The position numbers and the translations under genes were made by a program. A DNA stretch of 8,383 nt from Candidatus Hydrogenedentota bacterium (GTDB taxonomy: Bacteria > Hydrogenedentota > Hydrogenedentia > Hydrogenedentales > GCA-2746185), in the NCBI GenBank assembly GCA_030123645.1, contig JASJYE010000083.1, forward strand, positions 1-8,383. The letters run 5' to 3'. Positions 1-4,788 of this stretch are shown here, in pieces. The first letter of the stretch is position 1. Every line of letters begins with the position of its first letter. A model generated the notes under the pieces. It made no database searches and was not told the origin of the DNA. It was given only the letters and a program-made list of their open reading frames with translations.

Positions 1-18
1 AGCCGTATCCTCGCTCCT

Positions 19-35
19 TCGGCATGTTTCTTGCA
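19..35 (+). promoter_or_regulatory. possible sigma-54 (-24/-12) promoter
   Basis: The sequence tcGGCATGtttcTTGCA has GG at 21-22 and GC at 33-34, separated by exactly 10 bases. This is the spacing and core of the RpoN consensus TGGCACG-N4-TTGCW, with two mismatches (C for T at 20, T for C at 25). Transcription would start near position 46 and run into the Fis-type frame. A match this short can arise by chance, and no activator-binding site is visible because the window begins here. Confidence 0.35.
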
Positions 36-41
36 AAATGA

Positions 42-335
42 TTGTGCAAGAGCTCCGCCTTAGTTGAATGTCGTGCCGGGTATCTCTTTTCATTTCTGGC
101 GCAATGCGATGATCTTCGAACTGCGACGAAAGCCTTCGAGAGAGAACATATCCGCAGCGTACTCAAGGCTTGCGAGTGGAACAAAGAGGCCGCCGCGCAG
201 CGACTCGAGGTCAATCCTTCCACGCTGTATAGAAAGATGGCCGATTTGGGGTCCCAACCGGTCCCTCGCCTACCGTCACATGACGGGGCCGGGCGCATGT
301 GCCTACCTTTCGCCCGAAAACAAGCCCTACGCTGA
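42..335 (+). pseudogene. orphan Fis-type helix-turn-helix fragment or small DNA-binding protein
   Basis: Residues 24-70 of this 97-codon frame match the Fis/NtrC C-terminal DNA-binding domain (HTH_8). The helix 'FEREHIRSVLKACEWNKEAA' is followed by the recognition part 'RLEVNPSTLYRKMADLG' (bases 111-251). In the family this domain ends sigma-54 enhancer-binding regulators or forms stand-alone Fis proteins. Here no receiver or AAA+ domain precedes it: an in-frame stop lies at 39-41. The only initiator-like codon ahead of the domain, apart from a CTG, is TTG at 42; it lacks a ribosome-binding site and would fall just ahead of the start site predicted from the -24/-12 element. About 27 unremarkable residues follow the domain. 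I read it as a remnant of a longer regulator gene, though a small live Fis-like protein using TTG is possible. Confidence 0.45.
273..286. repeat. perfect 6-bp inverted repeat with 2-base centre
   Basis: CCGTCA-CA-TGACGG lies inside the tail of the Fis-type frame, downstream of the helix-turn-helix. It could be an operator or incidental. No other copy was seen in the window. Confidence 0.3.
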
Positions 336-499
336 CTCATCCGGCCAAGTGTCCCACGTTTGCTGAAGACGGACACTCTGATCGTATCCAACACGTCTTC
401 GACCTCATTGCGGCGCCTCAGACGAGGGGTGCTGACTTGCAATTGTGCAAAGCATCTCGCCGCATTTTTGTAGAATTACAATAATTCTTGTGAAAATCT
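336..499. other. noncoding stretch with inverted repeats
   Basis: No convincing gene was found between the Fis-type frame and the tRNA terminator. Three perfect inverted repeats are visible. AGTGTCC (348-354) pairs with GGACACT (371-377). TTGCA (437-441) pairs with TGCAA (446-450). AGAATTA (472-478) pairs with TAATTCT (482-488) across a 3-base loop. The first resembles the end of a mobile or repeat element, but no transposase is present. Confidence 0.5.
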
Positions 500-515
500 C
501 TTGCAGGATTGCAAG
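493..515 (-). terminator. terminator of tRNA-Lys
   Basis: On the minus strand, 15 nt past the CCA end of the tRNA, CTTGCA-ATCC-TGCAAG (515 to 500) forms a perfect 6-bp stem with a 4-base loop. AGATTTT follows, ending at 493. The layout fits a weak factor-independent terminator. The stem is also one of the TTGCA/TGCAA inverted repeats of this end of the window. Confidence 0.5.
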
Positions 516-530
516 ATCTCGTTAAAGAAA

Positions 531-606
531 TGGTGAACGGGGCGGGGATCGAACCCGCGACCACCGGATTAAAAGTCCGATGCTCTACCAACTGAGCTAC
601 CCGTCC
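531..606 (-). tRNA. tRNA-Lys (anticodon UUU)
   Basis: The minus strand gives a complete 76-nt tRNA cloverleaf. The 7-bp acceptor stem pairs GGACGGG (606-600) with CCCGTTC (541-535). The D arm is GCTC/GAGC. The anticodon loop is CTTTTAA with anticodon TTT at 573-571. The T arm is GCGGG-TTCGATC-CCCGC, the discriminator base is A, and CCA is genomically encoded (533-531). It decodes AAA and AAG as lysine. A hairpin lies only about 20 nt upstream (629-650), so the transcript probably begins farther upstream and is processed by RNase P. A terminator hairpin follows at 515-500. Confidence 0.97.
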
Positions 607-620
607 ACTGATGGCAGCGC

Positions 621-650
621 ATAAAGAAAGCGAGCCCGTGTGAGCTCGCT
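621..650 (-). terminator. hairpin with T-rich tail upstream of tRNA-Lys
   Basis: AGCGAGC (629-635) and GCTCGCT (644-650) form a perfect 7-bp stem around an 8-base loop. On the minus strand the hairpin is followed by TTTCTTTAT. It looks like a factor-independent terminator for transcription arriving from the Nudix gene. However, it sits 15-23 nt before the tRNA, leaving no room for a tRNA promoter between them. It may instead be a leader hairpin in the pre-tRNA. Confidence 0.5.
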
Positions 651-663
651 CCCGAAGTGCACG

Positions 664-692
664 AGCCTACCGCGCAAAACGGCGCGAGTCAA
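664..692 (-). promoter_or_regulatory. possible sigma-70 promoter for tRNA-Lys
   Basis: On the minus strand a -35 box TTGACT (692-687) is followed, after exactly 17 bases, by TAGGCT (669-664) as -10. The start would be near 657. The -35 is good (5 of 6) and the -10 weak (3 of 6). If real, the leader would contain the hairpin at 629-650. The remaining bases up to 813 hold AT-rich sequence but no gene I can support. Confidence 0.35.
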
Positions 693-813
693 ACGCTGGC
701 GCCTTCCTACGGTCAAACATGCGCATCTTACTTTCTCTTTGGGAAAACAAAAAGCAGCAAAGAAAAACCGAAATGCAAAATGAACGGCGCTACACTTAAG
801 CGGGCTCACTCTT

Positions 814-1344
814 TTAGCGTGCATGATCGGCCCGAAGGTCGTCGTAAATCACCAGGAGTTGCTGGTGCACCTCGAAAGCGATCGGCGGCCGCCCTTCCCT
901 GCTGAAAAATCCGAGGTCCATCGCGTCCGTATCGGCATGCATCTCTCCGTGCCATTCATCGACTGTATAACCCAGCACGATAATGCCGGGGGAATGCTTA
1001 CTTGGGAAGCTGCTGACACCCATAAGCGACAAGCCCTTTCCTGTAAGGCCGGTCTCCTCGGAAAGCTCCCTCAACGCCGCCGCCTCAGTCGTTTCGCCCG
1101 TCTCCACAAACCCGCCCGGCAGCGTCCACATGCCCTTCCTTGGCTCGATGGAGCGCTGGACGAGCAATAGCTCCCCCTGGTCGTTGGTCAGGAAACAGCA
1201 TGCCGCCGGCACCGGGTTCGAATAATAAAAACGGTTGCACGGGGCGCAATGCGGGCGCAGCGACTCACCGTCGTCCGCCTTGGCCAACTTAAGGCCGCAG
1301 ATGCCGCAATATTTCCATTCGAATCGCCCGTAGTTGCTCGTCAT
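814..1344 (-). CDS. Nudix hydrolase with N-terminal zinc ribbon
   Basis: This 176-residue protein carries a complete Nudix box at residues 78-100: G78, E84 and the R-E-L-x-E-E-T-G-L core at 92-100. These residues bind the divalent metals used to hydrolyse a nucleoside diphosphate linked to another moiety. An N-terminal zinc ribbon is formed by C13/C16 and C33/C36, followed by 'YSNPVPA', as in NudC-like and ADP-ribose pyrophosphatase-like members. The NADH-pyrophosphatase signature after the Nudix box is not obvious, so the substrate (ADP-ribose, NADH or other) is not assigned. It should be cytosolic; no signal peptide is seen. The ATG at 1344 has AGGA about nine bases upstream. It lies 58 bp downstream of the ThuA gene on the same strand, so the two may be cotranscribed. 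Confidence 0.93.
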   Translation of the reverse strand: MTSNYGRFEWKYCGICGLKLAKADDGESLRPHCAPCNRFYYSNPVPAACCFLTNDQGELLLVQRSIEPRKGMWTLPGGFVETGETTEAAALRELSEETGLTGKGLSLMGVSSFPSKHSPGIIVLGYTVDEWHGEMHADTDAMDLGFFSREGRPPIAFEVHQQLLVIYDDLRADHAR

Positions 1345-1371
1345 GCCCTGATCCTAACAGGCAATTTGAAA

Positions 1372-1383
1372 CCTTTGCAAAGG
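1372..1383. repeat. 12-bp perfect palindrome
   Basis: CCTTTGCAAAGG lies in the 58-bp gap between the ThuA and Nudix genes, about 30 bases upstream of the Nudix start. Its position suits an operator or RNA-processing site, and its core TTTGCAAA resembles the TTGCA/TGCAA repeats elsewhere. Function unknown. Confidence 0.4.
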
Positions 1384-1402
1384 GGCGACCCGCAGGAGCC
1401 GC

Positions 1403-2266
1403 TCATTCGTCCGTTCCCGACTCGACCACGCCGGCGTAATTGGGCTCCGCCTGTACAGGGCCCTGCCCCGTCGTCCACAGCACCGCATCGTCGAGGAGGC
1501 TCAAGAAGGTCTCGTTCTCCCACACGTCCGGACGGTGGCCCATCGCATTGTAGTAGACGCGGCCTTCGCCCAACGGCCGGCACCACACGATCGGATAGGG
1601 TTGCGTGTCGTACATCTTCTGCCTGCCCCGCTCCTCCCCTGCATCCAGCAGGGCCAGGACATGAATCGCATCCGCATTCATCTGTCGAAACACGTACCAC
1701 TCCTCCATAATCGCGAAGGCTTTGGGTAGACTGGCCATCGTCGGGTGTTTCCGATCCACGGGCCGCACTGTACCCACGAATTGCCTGCCGTGGCCGCGAA
1801 ACGCCGCCCCAATCATGGTCGTATAGGGCGTCGGGTCATCTCCGGCCTTCGAGCGGAACGTATCGGTCGCGCTATGGATGCCCATGAAGCCGCCGCCCGC
1901 CATAATCCATTCGGTGAGCGCCGCGACGCCGTCAGCGCCCATGGGCGGGTGCTTGTCCAAACCCAATTGCGTGAGGTCGCCCTGCGTGTAAAAGATAACA
2001 AGCTTATAGGATTTCAGATTTTCCGCGTTGATGCTCCCCGCGTCCTTCGTGGCCGTCAACGTCATCCCATGCTCGGCGAGTAAGCCGCGCAAGACGATCT
2101 CTACCTGACTGGCCTGCCCGTCCTTCTCCGCGATGGTCTCGTGCTGGAAGACCTGGGACTTGCTCAGCAAGAGGACCTGCGCACCGTTATCCTCGGCAGA
2201 AGACACCGGCAGCAGGCCGAGAACGGCGCTCAGCATTAATGAAAAGCTACGAATTGTCAAAGTCAT
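1403..2266 (-). CDS. secreted ThuA-domain protein
   Basis: This 287-residue protein begins with a signal peptide (hydrophobic residues 7-22, probable cleavage near 'VSSA' at 21-24). It is then a single ThuA-like domain of the class I glutamine-amidotransferase fold. Family hallmarks are 'GGGFMGIHSATDTF' (124-137), an E-E-W-Y segment near 188-191, and 'GEGRVYYNAMGH' (233-244) followed by a terminal 'LDDAVLWTTG'. ThuA proteins are linked to trehalose or other sugar metabolism, and in planctomycete-like bacteria many are exported and sit in sugar-degradation loci. No sugar enzyme is adjacent here, so the substrate and even catalytic activity are unknown. The ATG at 2266 has GAGGG nine bases upstream. 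Transcription may continue into the Nudix gene. Confidence 0.88.
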   Translation of the reverse strand: MTLTIRSFSLMLSAVLGLLPVSSAEDNGAQVLLLSKSQVFQHETIAEKDGQASQVEIVLRGLLAEHGMTLTATKDAGSINAENLKSYKLVIFYTQGDLTQLGLDKHPPMGADGVAALTEWIMAGGGFMGIHSATDTFRSKAGDDPTPYTTMIGAAFRGHGRQFVGTVRPVDRKHPTMASLPKAFAIMEEWYVFRQMNADAIHVLALLDAGEERGRQKMYDTQPYPIVWCRPLGEGRVYYNAMGHRPDVWENETFLSLLDDAVLWTTGQGPVQAEPNYAGVVESGTDE

Positions 2267-2361
2267 GGCCGGGATCCCTCATATCGGTGTCAAATTTTGA
2301 AGTGCGAGACCAAGGGGACAGCCTAGCGCACTCCCACCTATGGTGCAAGAAATCGGTCCCA
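2267..2361. other. intergenic gap with long-loop inverted repeat
   Basis: Between the ThuA start and the trypsin-fold gene stop, AGTGCG and CGCACT form a 6-bp inverted repeat around about 20 bases that contain AAGGGGACAG. It could be a decayed repeat element or a poor terminator for the upstream gene. No U-run follows it, and no clear promoter is visible. Confidence 0.3.
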
Positions 2362-3204
2362 CTATTCATCAGCAGCGGCAGGCGGCGCCTGTTCAGCCGC
2401 TTCCAGGATGTCCTCGGCCCGTACAATCACTGTAATCATGTTTGAACCGATATTGCTCAGCGACCCAAGCCCCATGAAGCCACCGCCGCCCGCGCCGGAC
2501 GACTTGATCTTTCTCATCGCACTCATCCCAACGAAATTTCCCTGCATGTCGAATGCGGGCTCACCTAAGGCGCCGGCCCCTCCTCCCGAAATGACATAGA
2601 GCCTCCGCGGCTTCTCCATGACCGCACTGACGCGCGGGAAACTGCCTGAAATCGATCGGTTAGCGACTCTACCCAGCCGCCCCAGGAGGACCAACTGGTC
2701 GAATTGCTCCACTTTCGGATCTGATGAAATGTCAATTACCCGGAAGTCCTCCGCGCGCGGCTCCGTCGGCCGCACGAAGATGAGATCGAGATCTCGGTCG
2801 CGAAGGACCACGTCCGCAGACATTTCGTCGCCGTTATCCAGAATCAACGTTACGTCGGACAGGTCCGAATCGACGGAGAACTGGAACCCGAGGTCCTCAT
2901 CTCCGCCGAGACCGCTAAGCATATCGCTGATCATGCTCATAGGGTTGGTGGCGCTCAACGATGCGACGGTCAGTCCGTCTTTTCCGATCACGCTCCCCGT
3001 CGTCTCGGTAATCGACTCACTCTTCTCGCTTCCAAGGCCACCGAACGAAAATCGCTCTTCGAGCACAAGCCTGATGGTGACCACCGCTTCTTTGTTGTCT
3101 TTCACAACCCCCTTTGCCACCTCGGCGAGTTTATCCGCGGCCGCGGGCACGCTGCTCAACGCAAGGGCCATTGTTAGTAGTATCGGGGCATAAAGTGTCC
3201 GCAT
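2362..3204 (-). CDS. secreted trypsin-fold (HtrA/DegP-like) protein, apparently catalytically dead
   Basis: The 280-residue protein has a signal peptide (about residues 1-23, ending A-A-A-D) and then the outline of an S1C protease domain. 'AVVTI' (40-44) and 'TGSVIGKDGL' (69-78) correspond to the DegP start. 'DVVLRDRDLDLIFV' (131-144) matches the strand carrying the catalytic Asp, probably D140. 'GALGEPAFDMQGNFVGM' (211-227) lies where proteases have G-N-S-G-G-P followed by a strand. By this alignment His is replaced by Ser84 and the nucleophile by Leu213, so no catalytic triad remains. No PDZ domain follows; the tail has a Gly-rich patch (236-248). The start ATG has AAGGAG eight bases upstream. 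A role as a periplasmic binding or scaffold protein is inference only. Confidence 0.75.
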   Translation of the reverse strand: MRTLYAPILLTMALALSSVPAAADKLAEVAKGVVKDNKEAVVTIRLVLEERFSFGGLGSEKSESITETTGSVIGKDGLTVASLSATNPMSMISDMLSGLGGDEDLGFQFSVDSDLSDVTLILDNGDEMSADVVLRDRDLDLIFVRPTEPRAEDFRVIDISSDPKVEQFDQLVLLGRLGRVANRSISGSFPRVSAVMEKPRRLYVISGGGAGALGEPAFDMQGNFVGMSAMRKIKSSGAGGGGFMGLGSLSNIGSNMITVIVRAEDILEAAEQAPPAAADE

Positions 3205-3241
3205 GGGGCTGCTCCTTTCCGTCCAGACGCGGAGGGGCCTC

Positions 3242-3247
3242 AGTATA
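3242..3247 (-). promoter_or_regulatory. possible -10 box of the trypsin-fold gene
   Basis: TATACT (3247 to 3242 on the minus strand, 5 of 6 consensus bases) lies about 40 bases upstream of the ATG. The best-spaced -35 (TACTAC) is poor, so the gene may need an activator or use another promoter. Confidence 0.35.
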
Positions 3248-3325
3248 GCCGCTTCCGCATGTGCGTAGTACCCCTAGCTCGATCGCGTATTCACCAGCCG
3301 ATCTCACCAACCGACGACAGCGCGA

Positions 3326-3685
3326 TTAGCCCTCGGAAAGGCGCGAGGAGAGGGCCTGAAGGGCCTTAGCCGCATCGCCGAGACAAAGGTATAGGATGAG
3401 CAGAAAATGCGGAACGGTCACCGCGAGTTCGAGATAAAAGAACGTGCGCGCGTCCTCGACGACAGGCACAAGCGCGGCAAAGGGCAGCGTTGCGCCCAGG
3501 ACCGCATACGACCCAAGGTGCCGCCTAAGCTTCAAATGCCGCCGGAATAGGTTCGTAATCCGAATTAGATAGAAGATCAGCACTACGTCCGCGACCGTCC
3601 ACAGCGTCCCCTGAACACGCGTCCAGAACATGTATTGCTCATGTGTGAAATGGCTCCCGATCGAGCGGACAAGTTCCAGAATCAT
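3326..3685 (-). CDS. small membrane protein, third gene of the W-x3-[E/D] operon
   Basis: I do not recognise a family for this 119-residue protein. It has three predicted membrane segments, about residues 25-43, 60-78 and 84-102, joined by the very basic loop 'FRRHLKLRRH' (47-56). Segment 1 carries W29-T-V-A-D33 and segment 3 carries F82-F-Y-L-E86. Both put an acidic residue inside a hydrophobic helix, matching the motif in the two genes upstream. The N-terminus 'THEQYMFW' (14-21) resembles 'THIHVALW' before the last helix of the first gene. No signal peptide is seen. Its ATG overlaps the upstream stop in an ATGA, implying coupled translation and a shared complex. A proton- or ion-conducting or electron-carrier-associated role is conceivable because of the buried acids, but unproven. 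Confidence 0.8.
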   Translation of the reverse strand: MILELVRSIGSHFTHEQYMFWTRVQGTLWTVADVVLIFYLIRITNLFRRHLKLRRHLGSYAVLGATLPFAALVPVVEDARTFFYLELAVTVPHFLLILYLCLGDAAKALQALSSRLSEG

Positions 3686-3957
3686 GTGCGGCCCTTAGTG
3701 TGACTGAACCATCGCGCGAGACGACGATAGCCGAGAACCAAGAAAATAGCAGCGAGCCATTCAGCGGCGATCCAAACGCCGCCCGCGATTCGAAGGTAGA
3801 GTTCGACGAACCTGCGGGTCGGCTCATCGACGTAGGTCGCGTGGATGTATCCGTCCTCCAGAGCCGCCATGCCGGAGGCCGTCTGCGCTGTCGCGGCGAA
3901 ATCAGCCAGCAGTATGGCGCCGGCCACGCATGCGGCGAAGACGATGCGCCTATCCAT
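3682..3957 (-). CDS. small exported/membrane protein, second gene of the W-x3-[E/D] operon
   Basis: This 91-residue protein has an N-terminal signal or anchor (about residues 5-24, A-x-A near 22-24) and a short acidic and aromatic external stretch (25-50, with H39). One membrane helix (56-76) carries 'AGGVWIAAEW' with W62-x3-E66, followed by 'GYRRLARW'. The helix aligns with 'AGVFWIMAEV' of the first gene and 'QGTLWTVADV' of the third, so the three look paralogous. The start overlaps the end of the first gene by 8 nt, and the stop shares an ATGA with the third. The family is unknown to me. The conserved buried Glu is the likely functional residue, by inference. Confidence 0.78.
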   Translation of the reverse strand: MDRRIVFAACVAGAILLADFAATAQTASGMAALEDGYIHATYVDEPTRRFVELYLRIAGGVWIAAEWLAAIFLVLGYRRLARWFSHTKGRT

Positions 3958-4483
3958 TCTCTGTCAAGCCCCGAAGCTGCTTGTACGCCCGGATGCCCTG
4001 AACCACGATCGCGATCTCGAGCAGCACCCAGGCCGTGATGAAACCGCACCAAAGCGCGACGTGGATATGCGTCCGCGTGTAATATGCCTGCTCCGCCAGC
4101 GCCTGGACATTGTCCCCCGCCGCGGCGATGGCGCTGAAGGCCTCCGGCAGCGGCGCGATGAAAATATGACGGCCGAAGACCGCCGCTACGAGGCCCAGCA
4201 TCGCCAAGGCCCAGCGAAGCGCGCGCCTGCGTTCCGCCCGAGTCAGGGAAATACGCGCAGGGAACGGCCGTGTCGCGAATAGGCGCACGGCGGCAGTCAT
4301 ACAAAAGAGGATCGCGACCTCAGCCATTATCCAAAATACACCGGCGGCCTCAAGGAGCAATTCCGACCGAAACTGTTCCCCTGCACTCCCGATTGGGTCG
4401 CCCGCCGCCTGCGCGCTCGCACCTCCGCCTGCCCACCAGGCCGCCGCTACAAGCACGAGTATCGCCACACTATTCGGTCTCAT
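3950..4483 (-). CDS. membrane protein with duplicated W-x3-E helix, first gene of the operon
   Basis: The 177-residue protein starts with a probable signal peptide (1-26, ending A-S-A-Q-A) and has three membrane helices at about 42-65, 89-111 and 142-165. Helix 1 contains 'FWIMAEVAILF' (W51, E55) and helix 3 'AWVLLEIAIVV' (W152, E156). These align without gaps, so an internal duplication is likely. Two histidines, H139 and H141, sit just before helix 3. Between helices lies the basic loop 'TRAERRRALRW' (81-91). The gene overlaps the next by 8 nt. A GAGGAG lies one base before the ATG, unusually close, but the signal peptide supports this start. I know no family that matches; candidates such as ion-coupled or redox membrane subunits are guesses. 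Confidence 0.8.
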   Translation of the reverse strand: MRPNSVAILVLVAAAWWAGGGASAQAAGDPIGSAGEQFRSELLLEAAGVFWIMAEVAILFCMTAAVRLFATRPFPARISLTRAERRRALRWALAMLGLVAAVFGRHIFIAPLPEAFSAIAAAGDNVQALAEQAYYTRTHIHVALWCGFITAWVLLEIAIVVQGIRAYKQLRGLTENG

Positions 4484-4502
4484 GCTCCTCGATCCCTAGA
4501 CA

Positions 4503-4521
4503 GCCGGTCGATTGAACCGGC
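4503..4521 (-). promoter_or_regulatory. hairpin upstream of the membrane-protein operon
   Basis: GCCGGT-CGATTGA-ACCGGC is a perfect 6-bp inverted repeat with a 7-base loop, ending 20 bases before the first gene. As an RNA hairpin or operator it could control the operon. The loop resembles a tRNA T loop only superficially. Confidence 0.35.
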
Positions 4522-4568
4522 CCTTCGCCCTAAATCAACCCAACTCTCTGTAAAATCCCTGCCGCATC

Positions 4569-4589
4569 ATCCTGAGCGAAGCGAAGGAT
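4569..4589. repeat. short hairpin repeat with GCGAAGC core
   Basis: The 21-base element reads ATCCT-GA-GC-GAA-GC-GA-AGGAT. ATCCT pairs with AGGAT, two G.A mismatches follow, then GC pairs with GC around a GAA loop. The GCGAAGC core is the well-known very stable DNA mini-hairpin. From memory, near-identical elements are scattered in intergenic DNA of many environmental bacterial genomes. Only one copy is in this window. Confidence 0.55.
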
Positions 4590-4700
4590 CTCTTGCAAGA
4601 AAGTCTCCACGGATTAATCAGAACGTCCCGCAGAATGATTGCCCGACCTTAGGACATTGGATGCACCACCTGAGAGCCGCGTGTGCCGCGCGGCGTAAGT

Positions 4701-4737
4701 TTCCTCCCCCTTGATGGGGGAGGTCAGGTGGGGGTGA
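4701..4737. repeat. C-rich/G-rich intergenic hairpin repeat
   Basis: CCTCCCCC (4703-4710) and GGGGGAGG (4716-4723) form a perfect 8-bp stem with loop TTGAT, followed by TCAGGTGGGGGTGA. From memory this matches a dispersed repeat type found between genes in many draft genomes. It lacks a U-run on either side, so it is not a standard terminator, but it could block transcription or RNA decay downstream of the prepilin gene. Confidence 0.55.
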
Positions 4738-4788
4738 ATACTAGGCCGGTGTTCCGACCGGGTCAGTACTCAGGCGCAATCGGAACTG

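Larger units (their letters stand above)
4484..4788. other. 305-bp intergenic region carrying hairpin repeats
   Basis: No gene was found. The region must hold the operon promoter (minus strand) and the end of the prepilin transcript. It contains a 6-bp hairpin GCCGGT/ACCGGC (4503-4521) about 20 nt before the operon start. It also contains two repeat-like hairpins, at 4569-4589 and 4703-4723, and the palindrome TCTTGCAAGA at 4591-4600. TTTACA on the minus strand could be a -35, but no fitting -10 was found. Confidence 0.6.

Noticed and set aside
657..905. 82-codon plus-strand frame
   Set aside because: It crosses the intergenic AT-rich stretch and the end of the Nudix gene, with no ribosome-binding site or motif.
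1249..1710. 153-codon plus-strand frame
   Set aside because: It is antisense to the Nudix start and the ThuA C-terminus. It is rich in Arg, Pro and Ser with no recognisable motif, as expected for a GC-rich shadow frame.
2618..3193. 191-codon plus-strand frame
   Set aside because: It lies entirely opposite the trypsin-fold gene, which has a signal peptide, ribosome-binding site and fold motifs. The frame is low-complexity Ser/Arg-rich.
3845..4282. 145-codon plus-strand frame
   Set aside because: It is antisense to the membrane operon, highly charged and Arg-rich, with no known motif.
3639..4304. 221-codon minus-strand frame overlapping two membrane genes
   Set aside because: It is out of frame with the three overlapping membrane genes, whose hydrophobic helices and signal peptides are coherent. 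This one has no domain or helix pattern.
4503..4521. tRNA T-arm-like sequence (GGTTCAATC)
   Set aside because: Stem and loop sizes do not fit a T arm, and no acceptor, D or anticodon arms surround it.
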